Origin: Olleya sp. Hel_I_94
GTDB lineage: Bacteria > Bacteroidota > Bacteroidia > Flavobacteriales > Flavobacteriaceae
Direction of reading: 5' to 3'
Length of the DNA stretch: 64,000 nucleotides
Assembly: GCF_007827365.1 (NCBI RefSeq)
Contig: NZ_VISI01000002.1
Coordinates: 2,423,001 to 2,487,000, forward strand
In this document: in pieces, positions 1 to 9,722 of the stretch
How the letters are laid out: each line of letters begins with the position of its first letter
Numbering within the stretch: position 1 is the first letter of the stretch
Notes under the pieces: generated by a model
What the model saw: only the letters and a program-made list of their open reading frames with translations
What the model was told of the DNA's origin: nothing
The model's database searches: none
Translations under genes and position numbers: made by a program

Positions 1-868
1 GATTAATATCAAAGTTGATAAAAATCTCGTGTGATGAGTTGGTTACAACATCTAATTGTGATTGGATACTGTCATACGCATAACCTATTCTTAAATTAGG
101 TGCCACTAAAAAGTTAATCATCCCACTAAAAGAATCGTCTAAACGGTAACCTGCTCCTACTTCTACAAAGTCATACATAAATAAGTTTAAGTTAACATCA
201 AAACTTACTGGCGCATCAAAAGCAACTTTAGCTAAAGCGTGTGGCTTTAGCTTAAAGTTTTCTGATAAATCAAATACGTATCCTGCTGCTCCAAAAAAGT
301 GTTGCGTCTCTGATCCTATTTTAAAACCATTAGCATCTAAATGCACAGAGTTTAAAATGTTAGGCATAGAGGCAGAAATATAAAACTTACTTGGTTTGTA
401 AAAATATAATCCCGCTCCAATATTTGGAGTAACTTCATTAATGTTTTCTGAGAAAAAGGGATCATTAGCATCTATTAAATCTAATCCTGCTAATCCAATG
501 TCATGAAACGTAGCTCCTGCTTTTAATCCAAATGCTAATTTAGTTTTTGTTCCTACAGGTATGGTGTAAGAAAAATCAACATAAGCATTCGTCTCGCTTA
601 CTGGTCCTACTTCATCACTTATTAATGATAGTCCCAATCCTACATTCTTACCAACTGGCGAATGTAGGGTTAGTGTTCCTGTAGTTGGTGCTCCTTCTAA
701 TCCAACCCATTGGCTTCTGTATAGTGCGCCTATGGCAACACCATCTGTCGATCCTGCATATGCTGGATTAACCACATTCATGTTATACATGTACTGTGTG
801 TACTGTGGATCTTGTTGGGCTTGTACACCTATAAACACTAGGAATACGATATATATTATTTTTTTCAT
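1..868 (-). CDS. PorP/SprF family type IX secretion system membrane protein (3' end outside window)
   Basis: The reading frame starts at the ATG at 868 and is still open at base 2, so the C-terminus (probably a few to ~20 residues) is missing. The start is MKKIIYIVFLVFIGVQAQ, a Sec signal peptide, followed by QDPQYTQYMYN and VVNPAYAGS, the hallmark N-terminus of PorP/SprF proteins. The rest is a series of amphipathic strands (for example LYRSQWVGLEGAP, GLGLSLISDEVG, GAGLYFY) fitting an outer-membrane beta-barrel. In the family, SprF-like proteins act with the T9SS and are needed for surface exposure of the adhesin encoded beside them. Here it lies 27 bp downstream of the giant adhesin gene on the same strand, so the two most likely form an operon. 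The assignment is firm; its pairing with this specific adhesin is inference from position. Confidence 0.9.
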   Translation of the reverse strand, partial: MKKIIYIVFLVFIGVQAQQDPQYTQYMYNMNVVNPAYAGSTDGVAIGALYRSQWVGLEGAPTTGTLTLHSPVGKNVGLGLSLISDEVGPVSETNAYVDFSYTIPVGTKTKLAFGLKAGATFHDIGLAGLDLIDANDPFFSENINEVTPNIGAGLYFYKPSKFYISASMPNILNSVHLDANGFKIGSETQHFFGAAGYVFDLSENFKLKPHALAKVAFDAPVSFDVNLNLFMYDFVEVGAGYRLDDSFSGMINFLVAPNLRIGYAYDSIQSQLDVVTNSSHEIFINFDIN

Positions 869-895
869 CTGTTTCTTGTTGGTTTTCTAGTTAGT

Positions 896-3800
896 TTATC
901 TGTTTATATATACCCAAGAGGCTTTTGTTTTGTTTCCTTGATACTTCATTACGTAGTAGTACGTTCCAACTGGTAACTCGTCACCTGCGTTAGATTGTCC
1001 TTCCCATTCGTTTACATAATTTGTTTTAGAGTAAACTAAAGTACCATTACGGTTGTAAATCTCTAAGCTTTGTACATCAAAACTACTTAAATCAAAATTG
1101 TCATTTAATCCTGGTGATACACCTGGAGAGATACCTTGTGGTATTGTACAGTTTTCTAACTCTACTACTGTTACAAATTCTGACTTAGAACATCCTGTAT
1201 CATTAAATGTAACTTCAATTTCATACTCTCCTGCAGTTAAAACAGTATTTAATGATAAACCTGTTTGACCAGCAATCTCAACACCTTCGTTGTACCACTT
1301 GATACTTACTTCGCTTTCAATATAATTAATAGCGTCTGCAGTGATTGCAATTGGTGATGTTGCGTTTGGACAAACTTCATAAGGCACATCTAAATTAAAT
1401 GATGTTTCTGGACTTATATTAAATAATAAGTTAAATGATGTGGTTTCAAAACATCCTGTAATTGTATTTTCTAACCTAATATATATTGTTGTAGGTGCTG
1501 ATGTGAAACTGGTTGGGTTAGTAAAAGCATCTATTGCATCAATTGCATTTTGTTCGGTTAAATAATAGCTTATTGCAATATCATTTTGTGTGGCATAAAT
1601 AGCTGATTCAAATATTGTTAAATCAAACGAGAAAACACCACTATCATCTGGATCACAAGCTGAGATATCTGTAATTATACCTGTTTCAATTTCCGGTTTC
1701 GGAAAAAATTCAACCAAAATCTGATCTGTATAAAAACAAGCTGAACTTACGTCTGTAAATGTAATATCTACTTGATATAGTCCTTGTTCAGTAACAACTA
1801 AAGAGGTTCCGTTTTCACCTGCAATTGGGTCTGTAATTCCGTCTGCAACCGCATACCATGTTATGGTTGCGTTTGTTGGTGGAGCAATACCTAAGTCTAG
1901 TGTTACGCTATCACCTTCGCAAGTTGCTAATCCATTACTAATTAAAATGTCATTTCCAAGGTCAATATTTCCAATATCAAAACTACTAGCTTCTAAAAAT
2001 ACAGCCGAGTCGTAAATAGTATCACCATCATCTGCGATAACCAATTTGATACTATATGGATTGTTAGGTATCACAGCAGAAGTTGCTGTTAATGGTACTG
2101 TTCTTCCAATAAAGTTTGTTGGATTAGTAATTGCTGGTAATCCTCCTGCTCCATAGTATGCATCAAATAGTGTTGGGTTAGAGGATGCACAACTAGTATT
2201 ATAAGCGTCGTCTCTTATTGAAAGTACCGAAACTGGATCTGAAGTGCCTGGTATTACAGCAAGGTTTGTAACATTACCAGTTGTTAAGTCTGTTAATAAA
2301 AATGCAAATGCATCAGAGAATCCACATTGAAAAGTTCCATATTCTTCTGCTGCAAAAATAAAATTAAAAGATAGCTGATCAATTAACGGAGTAAATTCGA
2401 ACTCAATTAATGATGCGTTGTTAGATCCTCCTGCAGGTACATCATCTCCTGGATTTCCGTCTAAATCTGTATTAATAAAAGCCTCTAAGTCTGCATCTCC
2501 TGGCCAAGATCCTCCACCTTCACTTAATACACCTGTCTCTGGACCTGGTGCATTTAATACGTTTCCTGTTGTCATAACAATACCACTTTGGAAAGGGAAT
2601 GAAGATCCGTTGGCTTCAAAATATCCAATACCATTAGTTGTTCCAAAATCGGTTCCTGTTGACCAAGTAACGTTGTTAATTAATGCACAAGGCGAATTTA
2701 CTAATACATCTGTAACTAATTCTTGTACTGTGTATTGTGTGTCGTTTGTTGTTATTGGAGGCGGAATTGTAAATACACATAAATCAAAGTTTACATCTTG
2801 AAAAGGAATATCTCCATCTGTGTAAATTCTAATATAGTAAGTATTACCTATTGTTAACCCATTTGCTATGCTATTGTTTGTAGCCTCACAATAAATATTA
2901 GTTAAAGAGTCACAATCAGGACCTTCATAAAGTGCATGGTTTAAATTAACCGTATCTCCAACGATGTTACTTATGTCAATTCCGTGATCGGTTGCAACAG
3001 CATCAAACTGAAACCAAACGTCGTCATTTGCTGTTCCAGTACAAACATTTGTTTGTGTTGAAGTTGTTGCTCCATATAATGTTGCGCTTGTTGTATTAGT
3101 ACAATTCTCGTCTGCGTTTGGTGTGACTATAATAGCATTTAAACAATCATCATTTACTGGAGGGCAAACAGGAACATTTAATGTGCTACTTGTTACAATA
3201 CAATTTGTATCATCCGCATTTGCAACTGTAACTACTACATCTGTGTCCAATGGATATGGTCCCATTGTTATAATACCACTAGTCATTACGTTTTGTAATG
3301 GAGTACTTTGGTTGTCTGTAATATTTAAGCTTAATGCATCTCCTATACTAGTTATATCAACGTTAACAAAAAATTGATTGTTTCCTGCACTACAGTCGGT
3401 AGTTGTAGAAAAGTCTACAACAGGATTAATACAAGTTGCACAATTTACTGTAACTGTTAATGGTGTATAGCCTTGAGAACCACAATCAAATACACCATCT
3501 GATTGTACAGTAAAAGAAATAGTGTCTCCTGACGATTGATATGTCAACCCTGAAACATCTCCATTATTTCCATATGGTGTTAATGCATTAAGGTCTGTTG
3601 TTCCGTCTGTATCAAATACGATTAACTCATCCCATCCTTGCTCTACTTGTCCAGAGTTAAATGTGATATTTAATGCTGTACCATCCGTAGAGCTAAATGT
3701 AAAGATGTTTGTATCGTTACTTTCATAACAGTAGTTAATTGTTTGTGGTCCATCCGTCGCACAATCTAAAGTAAAGTTAAATTGTAATAATGTTGAAAAG

Positions 3801-6800
3801 GTAAACGGACCAGCCCAAGTACTTGTATCTGCTCCACAAATCGATTGTACATAAATCTCGTAATCCGTTGCTGGATTTAATCCTGTCTCTGAAATTGTGG
3901 TTGTTGTTACTAACGTACCAGAAGTTGGTATTCCTGTTCCTGCTGGTTGTATAACATAATTCCATTCTGTCTCTGTTCCATTTGATGTCCAAGATATATC
4001 TGCTGAAGTTTCAGTAATTGATGTTGCAGTAATATTACTTGGTGCTACGCAAAAGTTTCCACAAGCTTCTACTCGCACTTGGTCAATTGCCATATCGCTT
4101 TCAAAAATATCACCAGTACCTACATAGCTAATTTCAATGTACACTATCTGTCCTAAGTAGGCATCTAAATTAACACCAATAGGTACCCAAGCTTCGTCTG
4201 CTGTTGATTGGTAATCACCTATCCAAGTATACTCAGTAGTAAAAGGTCCTGTTTGAGAGGTGCTTACACCAATATTTAAAGTTCCCATATTATCTCCAAA
4301 TGCATGCATCCAAAACGATAATTCTGCACCATCTACTGCTGTAGATAAGTCTATTGCTGGTGTAATAGCAGAGGCTACATTAGTTGTGTTTCCTGAACCT
4401 TCATATTCAAGGTGTGTTCCTGCATTTCCGTCCCATGTAATGTTTGGACCAGTTCCTGTTGAGTTTGCATTTACGGTTGTAATATCCCAATCTCCATTAG
4501 TATCTGTAAATGCAGTTCCTGTCCATCCTGCAGGCACATAGTTGGTGTCATTACCAAAATCTTCTGTAAAGATAAAAGTAGATGCACCAGAAGTACATGT
4601 TACGCCTACTGGAGCAGGTGGTGGTGTGTTTAATGTTGTAAAGTTAATTGGTCCTGCCCAAACACTTAAGCCATTACCACAATCAGAAAGAATATAAACC
4701 TCATTAACTGTACTTGCGGTTAAACCTGTTAATGTATAAGGGTTGGTAGTAATAGGTGTTCCAGATCCCGTTGGTACTCCTGTACCTGCTGGTTGTACTA
4801 CTATTTCCCAATTTGTTTCACCATTATTAGCAGTCCATGATACATCTGCAGTTGTGTCTGTAATTGCATCAACAGTTATACCTGTTGGAGCAACACAAAA
4901 ATCACCACACGTTTCTACTCTCACTTGGTCAATTGCCATATCACTCTCAAACGTGTCTCCTGTTCCTACATAGCTAATTTCGATATAAATGATTTGACCC
5001 AAGTAAGCATCTAAGTTAATACCAATTGGTACCCAAGCTTCATCTGCTGTTGATTGATAGTCACCTATCCAAGTATATTCTGAAGTAAAAGGTCCTGTTT
5101 GAGAAGTGCTAACACCAATATTTAAGGTTCCCATATTATCTCCAAATGCATGCATCCAAAACGATAATTCTGCACCATCTACTGCTGTAGATAAGTCTAT
5201 TGCTGGTGTAATTGCAGAGGCTACGTTAGTTGTATTTCCTGAGCCTTCATATTCAAGGTGTGTTCCTGCATTTCCATCCCATGTAATATTTGGACCTGTT
5301 CCACCAGAGTTTCCATTTACAGTTGTAATATCCCAATCTCCATTGATATCAGCAAAAGTGGTTCCTGTCCATCCTGATGGCACATAATTAGTATCATTAC
5401 CAAAATCTTCTGTAAAGATAATTGTAGAAGATGCGCCAGAAGCACATGATACTCCTACTGGAGCAGGTGGTGGTGTGTTTAATGTTGTAAAGTTTACTGG
5501 ACCAATCCATACACTATATCCATCAGTACCGCAATTTGCTCTCACGTAAACTTCATATGGTGTGCTAGGTGTTAATCCTGTTGCTGGATATGGTGCGTTT
5601 AATGAGGTTACTACACCATCTGTTGTTGGCTCTCCAGTTCCTGCTGGTTGTATCCAAATTTGCCATTCTGTTTCTGTTGATCCAGCATCCCAAGTAATAT
5701 CTGCTGTTGTATCTCCTGTCGCAGTTGCTGTTACAGCTAATGGGTCTGGACAAGATGGTACTGCGCGTACTTGAAAATTATCTACAAATACATCGTTATC
5801 TGTTGGATCATCAACAGTTCCTTCTGATGCTCTAATACCAAACTGAGCAGTAGTACCAGAATAAGCAGTTAAATTTTGTACTACATGTAATCCTGTTGCC
5901 GGAATCACGGATGTTGCATCAAAAGTTTCTAATACAGTCCATGTTGTACCATTATCTGTAGTAATCATTAATTCTACTGTATCATCAGATCCTAAAGTTC
6001 CTGCGGTAGTTGTACTACCAAAAGTCATAACTCCAAAATCAAATTCTACCTGATAAGGAACACCTGTTAAGTCAATTTCTGGACTTAGCAGCCAATCACT
6101 TTTTTCTGCTAACCATAGGTTGATTTTATAAGCTCCAGTAAAACCATTGTTTAAATAGCCATCGTTAGCCCATGAAGAAGTTCCTAGGTCTGTAGGACCT
6201 GTTGTTGAATCTCCATTATTAGCTACTTCCCAACAGTTTGCTGGAATGGTTGTAAAGTCTTGTAAATATGTTGGTGTAAATATTGCACAGTCGGTTGTAA
6301 AAGTTATTGGACCTGTCCAAATACTTAAGTCTGCACCACAATTAGCTCTAACATACACTTCGTAGTCTGTTGCAGGAGTTAAAGTATTATCCGTATATAA
6401 TGTATTGTCTGTTGCTGGAGAACCTGCTCCAGTTGGAGCTCCTGTTCCAGCTGGTTGAACAACTACTTCCCAAGCAGCTTCTGTCCCTCCTAAGGTCCAA
6501 GATAAATCTACAGATGTAGATGTTACTGCATCTAAAGTAAGTCCTGAAGGGTTTGGACATGTAGCGTTGTATATAAGCACATTGTCAATTAGCCAATACC
6601 AAGCCCAAGAATCGGCATCATTATATATGAATCTAACTTGCATGTTAGCGTTAGCATAGGCTGTAATATCTATATGTTGTTGGTCAGGTGCATTAAAACC
6701 GCCTATACTAGCGGTTTGATTTAATACTTCGACCCAAGCAGTACCATCAAAAACCTCAACGATAGCATTGTCTGCTCCAATATTTCTGTAATATTGGTCA

Positions 6801-7102
6801 AAATCTAGAAATAGTGCAGTTGCTGCCGAAGCATCAAAAACAGGAGAGGTTAACGTTTCTAATAATAACGTACCGTTTCCGTTTGCATCACTATCTGCTA
6901 TAGCTGCATTTGTGCCATCTAAGCTTGAAAAACCTCCTTGAATTCCAGAAATCCATGAATCACCTGTTGCTGCTCCTGCATCTGTTATCGTCCAGGTTGC
7001 AGGTATGGAGGCATTAAAATTTTCTTGTAAATAAGTTTGTGAATTAGCTTGCCATCCTGTTAGTAGAAATAGTAAAGCTAAAATGAACGTAGTTTTTTTC
7101 AT
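896..7102 (-). CDS. Large modular surface adhesin with T9SS type B (gliding motility-associated) C-terminal domain
   Basis: 2068 residues. Signal peptide at 1-22 (MKKTTFILALLFLLTGWQANS). MAM/cleaved-adhesin-like jelly-roll modules alternate with fibronectin type III modules up to about residue 1100; the FN3 modules share the pattern W.i.vQPAGTG.PT ... Y.vYVra.CG ... W.GP..F.T. Then come a CUB-like module (about 1108-1224), a module beginning NDDC (about 1311-1446, PPC-like), a choice-of-anchor L module (about 1449-1700, with SFNFIFAAEEYG) and Ig-like stretches. The last ~80 residues (ISPGVSPGLNDNFDLSSF, LEIYNRNGTLVY, PVGTYYYVM) are a T9SS type B sorting signal, so the protein should be exported by T9SS and attached to or released from the surface. 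The partner SprF-like gene follows directly. Ligand unknown. Two 606-bp internal copies are described separately. Confidence 0.93.
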   Translation of the reverse strand: MKKTTFILALLFLLTGWQANSQTYLQENFNASIPATWTITDAGAATGDSWISGIQGGFSSLDGTNAAIADSDANGNGTLLLETLTSPVFDASAATALFLDFDQYYRNIGADNAIVEVFDGTAWVEVLNQTASIGGFNAPDQQHIDITAYANANMQVRFIYNDADSWAWYWLIDNVLIYNATCPNPSGLTLDAVTSTSVDLSWTLGGTEAAWEVVVQPAGTGAPTGAGSPATDNTLYTDNTLTPATDYEVYVRANCGADLSIWTGPITFTTDCAIFTPTYLQDFTTIPANCWEVANNGDSTTGPTDLGTSSWANDGYLNNGFTGAYKINLWLAEKSDWLLSPEIDLTGVPYQVEFDFGVMTFGSTTTAGTLGSDDTVELMITTDNGTTWTVLETFDATSVIPATGLHVVQNLTAYSGTTAQFGIRASEGTVDDPTDNDVFVDNFQVRAVPSCPDPLAVTATATGDTTADITWDAGSTETEWQIWIQPAGTGEPTTDGVVTSLNAPYPATGLTPSTPYEVYVRANCGTDGYSVWIGPVNFTTLNTPPPAPVGVSCASGASSTIIFTEDFGNDTNYVPSGWTGTTFADINGDWDITTVNGNSGGTGPNITWDGNAGTHLEYEGSGNTTNVASAITPAIDLSTAVDGAELSFWMHAFGDNMGTLNIGVSTSQTGPFTSEYTWIGDYQSTADEAWVPIGINLDAYLGQIIYIEISYVGTGDTFESDMAIDQVRVETCGDFCVAPTGITVDAITDTTADVSWTANNGETNWEIVVQPAGTGVPTGSGTPITTNPYTLTGLTASTVNEVYILSDCGNGLSVWAGPINFTTLNTPPPAPVGVTCTSGASTFIFTEDFGNDTNYVPAGWTGTAFTDTNGDWDITTVNANSTGTGPNITWDGNAGTHLEYEGSGNTTNVASAITPAIDLSTAVDGAELSFWMHAFGDNMGTLNIGVSTSQTGPFTTEYTWIGDYQSTADEAWVPIGVNLDAYLGQIVYIEISYVGTGDIFESDMAIDQVRVEACGNFCVAPSNITATSITETSADISWTSNGTETEWNYVIQPAGTGIPTSGTLVTTTTISETGLNPATDYEIYVQSICGADTSTWAGPFTFSTLLQFNFTLDCATDGPQTINYCYESNDTNIFTFSSTDGTALNITFNSGQVEQGWDELIVFDTDGTTDLNALTPYGNNGDVSGLTYQSSGDTISFTVQSDGVFDCGSQGYTPLTVTVNCATCINPVVDFSTTTDCSAGNNQFFVNVDITSIGDALSLNITDNQSTPLQNVMTSGIITMGPYPLDTDVVVTVANADDTNCIVTSSTLNVPVCPPVNDDCLNAIIVTPNADENCTNTTSATLYGATTSTQTNVCTGTANDDVWFQFDAVATDHGIDISNIVGDTVNLNHALYEGPDCDSLTNIYCEATNNSIANGLTIGNTYYIRIYTDGDIPFQDVNFDLCVFTIPPPITTNDTQYTVQELVTDVLVNSPCALINNVTWSTGTDFGTTNGIGYFEANGSSFPFQSGIVMTTGNVLNAPGPETGVLSEGGGSWPGDADLEAFINTDLDGNPGDDVPAGGSNNASLIEFEFTPLIDQLSFNFIFAAEEYGTFQCGFSDAFAFLLTDLTTGNVTNLAVIPGTSDPVSVLSIRDDAYNTSCASSNPTLFDAYYGAGGLPAITNPTNFIGRTVPLTATSAVIPNNPYSIKLVIADDGDTIYDSAVFLEASSFDIGNIDLGNDILISNGLATCEGDSVTLDLGIAPPTNATITWYAVADGITDPIAGENGTSLVVTEQGLYQVDITFTDVSSACFYTDQILVEFFPKPEIETGIITDISACDPDDSGVFSFDLTIFESAIYATQNDIAISYYLTEQNAIDAIDAFTNPTSFTSAPTTIYIRLENTITGCFETTSFNLLFNISPETSFNLDVPYEVCPNATSPIAITADAINYIESEVSIKWYNEGVEIAGQTGLSLNTVLTAGEYEIEVTFNDTGCSKSEFVTVVELENCTIPQGISPGVSPGLNDNFDLSSFDVQSLEIYNRNGTLVYSKTNYVNEWEGQSNAGDELPVGTYYYVMKYQGNKTKASWVYINR
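4045..4650 (-). repeat. Internal repeat copy B of the adhesin gene (jelly-roll module)
   Basis: This stretch is nearly identical at DNA level to 4891-5496, at a constant offset of 846 bp. It encodes IFTEDFGNDTNYVPAGWTG through FESDMAIDQVRVEACGNFC. The unit is one MAM-like module; together with the adjoining fibronectin III module it makes an 846-bp (282-residue) duplicated block. Differences are mostly synonymous third-position changes. Confidence 0.9.
4891..5496 (-). repeat. Internal repeat copy A of the adhesin gene (jelly-roll module)
   Basis: Partner of 4045-4650. It encodes IFTEDFGNDTNYVPSGWTG through FESDMAIDQVRVETCGDFC, differing from the other copy at only a handful of residues (for example SGWTGTTFADI against AGWTGTAFTDT). 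The high DNA identity suggests recent duplication or gene conversion. Confidence 0.9.
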
Positions 7103-7282
7103 TTTAATGAGATTGGGTGTTAGTTTATTTTTTTTGAAAACCTTGCGAAAAACACAAGTTGGTTATTTAAAGGTATACTTTTATTAAGAATAATTTAACA
7201 CAGATAGACGTAATGCGTTTTTTTTCGACGAAAAGAGTATTAATTGTTAAAATTGTAAGATTTATATATCGTGTTTAGAATA

Positions 7283-9634
7283 TTATTTAGAAATTATCAC
7301 GTTTCTTTTTATTTCATTACCAAATTCGTCGACTACAACAAGTGAATGTTCTCCAATTTCGGGCTTAATTGCGATATCATGAATATCTGTAGTTTGACCA
7401 ATGTAAGTTTTGTCTATATACCAAAAAAGAGTGCTATTTTTTTTAGAATGTGCAACTTTTAAAACGAGTTCGTTCTTCGTTTCGTTAAAATCCTTAGGTA
7501 GATAAATAGTACTTTCATTTTTGGGATAAATAAATTGCATTGTGACTTCATTTTCACCTAAACAATCAAATCTAAAAGTTGGAAGTGATTTATAAAAAGG
7601 ATTCTTTTTTTTATAATAGTATTCCATTAAAGGAGGAAGTGTGAACCAAGACTGAGTGTTAATGTTATTTAGATCTTCGCAAGAGGTATTAACCTGATAA
7701 GTGTTTGTTTTGTCTAGGTGAATTAACTTATGATAAGGACACGGTTTTGTTTTAAGACCACTTAGTTGTACGTATTGAAGCTCTGTATCTAAACAGTTAA
7801 GCGAGGCTCTGTAGCCACTAAGTCTACAGATTCTAGTTTCTTGCATTTCATCAAAAGGTTTTTTAAACCATTGACTATTTGGAAGCGCATCAAATACGTC
7901 AAATAAAATTGGAGCTGCAGATTGTACACCAACTAATCCTGGTCTACCTTCTCCGTCAGCATTACCTACCCAAACACCTACAACATAATCTTTTGTTGTA
8001 CCAATTGCCCAAGCATCTCTAAAACCGTAGCTAGTACCTGTTTTCCAGGCGATTTGTTTAGAATTGTCAAAAAACTCCCAATTGTCATCGCCTTCTGGTC
8101 TGTTTACCTCCTTTAAACTTTGATACGTTAGATAGATTGAGGCAGCATCAAAAAGTGTTTTTTGATTAGTTTTTTTTCCAAAATCAATGGTTTGCGAGTC
8201 GTAGAAAGTAGGTTCGCAAAATTCATTGGAAAAATACTCGCTTGAAGTGTCGTTAAAATGATTTATAGTCGAAGAGAACGCTGCATAACTTTTACATAAA
8301 TCCCATAAATTACTTTCTGCTCCACCTAAAATTAAGGATAATCCGTAATGATTTGCATTATAGGTTATGTCTTTTAGTTTTAAATCTTTTAGATAATGAT
8401 GAAATCTATCTAAACCAAACGCTTGTAACATTCTAACTGAAGGAACATTTAAAGAGCGTGATAAAGCGCGTTTTGCAGGAACAGCTCCATCAAATTCTTT
8501 ATTAAAATTTTCGGGACTATAATTTCCAAATTGAGAAGGTATGTCTGCAACTAATGTGTTAGGAAGTATATCTCCTGCATCAAGCATAGCAGCATATAAA
8601 AAAGGTTTTAAGATACTACCAGTACTTCTAGGCTTGTTAATTATGTCTACATTTTTTTGATGTGCTTTATCTGTTGGAGCGTTACCAACATAGGCTAAAA
8701 CTTTTCTAGTTTTAACGTCTAAAACTAAAACTGCAATGTTATATATTTCATTTTGTTTTAAAATGTTATAATGATTAGAAACAATGCTGTTTACTTGTTC
8801 TTGAAGTTGTTTTTGAACTGTTGTTTTAACTCGTTTTCCTTTATTAGTTTTTGAAATAGTTTGTAGTAAATGAGGTGCTGTTTGTGGTAATGGATATGGT
8901 TTTTGAGGCAAGATTTCAGCTAAAGAAAGATTATAGGTTAATGAATCAATAGTATTGTTTTCTAATAATTTTTTTAATAACCTGTTGCGTTTTTCTAGTA
9001 ATTTTTTTTGATTTTTACCTGGGTAAATTAGGCTTGGTGCATTGGGTAAAACAGCTAAAGTTGCGCTTTCTGCCCATGATAAATCATGAGCGTTTCTGTT
9101 ATAATAACGCCAAGACGCAGCATCTATACCAACAACATTTCCGCCAAAAGGCGCATGACTTGCATAAAGCGATAATATTTTTTCTTTACTATGCCTTAAC
9201 TCTAATCTAGTGGCTAAAATAATTTCTTTAAACTTTTCTAAATAGGTTCTTGATTTTCCTTTTCTAGATAGCCTAATAACTTGTTGGGTAATTGTACTTC
9301 CACCACGTTTGACTTCACCAGAATTTAAGTTTTCTTTTAAGGCTTTAATTATAGAGATAGGATTAAATCCAGGATGTTTATAAAAATAGTCATCCTCAAA
9401 AGCGATAACACACGTTTTAAATTTTTCCGGAATACTATCGCTTTCTGGAAAACGCCACTGTCCATCTTTTGCTATTTGAGCACCTAATAATACATTAGTG
9501 TTACTAGTAATAACAGTTGCTGTTGGATCTTTAAAAAGTATACTTGGTAAACAAAAAAAATAGGCTACTAATAGTATAAAAAACACTATTGTTTTTTTAA
9601 AATGTTTTGAAATAATAGCAATTAACCTATACAT
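7283..9634 (-). CDS. pbpC: Penicillin-binding protein 1C (bifunctional peptidoglycan synthase)
   Basis: 783 residues, usual length for PBP1C. An N-terminal membrane anchor (about 16-32) is followed by a family 51 glycosyltransferase domain with the catalytic Glu in FEDDYFYKHPGF (E80) and the RGGSTITQQ motif (110-118). The transpeptidase domain has STGSILKP (active Ser340, Lys343), SLN (394-396) and KTG (531-533), so all catalytic residues are present. The last ~100 residues match the PBP1C C-terminal domain. It polymerises and crosslinks peptidoglycan on the periplasmic face of the inner membrane. In many Gram-negative bacteria pbpC is next to an alpha-2-macroglobulin gene; here that gene is on the same strand upstream, with two genes in between. 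The divergent neighbour at 9723 leaves an 88-bp shared promoter region. Confidence 0.96.
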   Translation of the reverse strand: MYRLIAIISKHFKKTIVFFILLVAYFFCLPSILFKDPTATVITSNTNVLLGAQIAKDGQWRFPESDSIPEKFKTCVIAFEDDYFYKHPGFNPISIIKALKENLNSGEVKRGGSTITQQVIRLSRKGKSRTYLEKFKEIILATRLELRHSKEKILSLYASHAPFGGNVVGIDAASWRYYNRNAHDLSWAESATLAVLPNAPSLIYPGKNQKKLLEKRNRLLKKLLENNTIDSLTYNLSLAEILPQKPYPLPQTAPHLLQTISKTNKGKRVKTTVQKQLQEQVNSIVSNHYNILKQNEIYNIAVLVLDVKTRKVLAYVGNAPTDKAHQKNVDIINKPRSTGSILKPFLYAAMLDAGDILPNTLVADIPSQFGNYSPENFNKEFDGAVPAKRALSRSLNVPSVRMLQAFGLDRFHHYLKDLKLKDITYNANHYGLSLILGGAESNLWDLCKSYAAFSSTINHFNDTSSEYFSNEFCEPTFYDSQTIDFGKKTNQKTLFDAASIYLTYQSLKEVNRPEGDDNWEFFDNSKQIAWKTGTSYGFRDAWAIGTTKDYVVGVWVGNADGEGRPGLVGVQSAAPILFDVFDALPNSQWFKKPFDEMQETRICRLSGYRASLNCLDTELQYVQLSGLKTKPCPYHKLIHLDKTNTYQVNTSCEDLNNINTQSWFTLPPLMEYYYKKKNPFYKSLPTFRFDCLGENEVTMQFIYPKNESTIYLPKDFNETKNELVLKVAHSKKNSTLFWYIDKTYIGQTTDIHDIAIKPEIGEHSLVVVDEFGNEIKRNVIISK

Positions 9635-9722
9635 GAGTGCTACAAAAAGGCTTTAGTTGTTTTAATAATTGTGAATTTAAAAAAATACATTTATACTTGA
9701 TGATAATATCTTAATTATAAAC

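Noticed and set aside
4260..5387. Plus-strand open frames of 93 codons, present twice, opposite the adhesin
   Set aside because: They mirror the duplicated adhesin modules on the other strand; composition is an antisense shadow with no start signals.
4045..5496. Duplicated segments as a mobile element or CRISPR
   Set aside because: They are in-frame protein modules with no terminal repeats, spacers or transposase.
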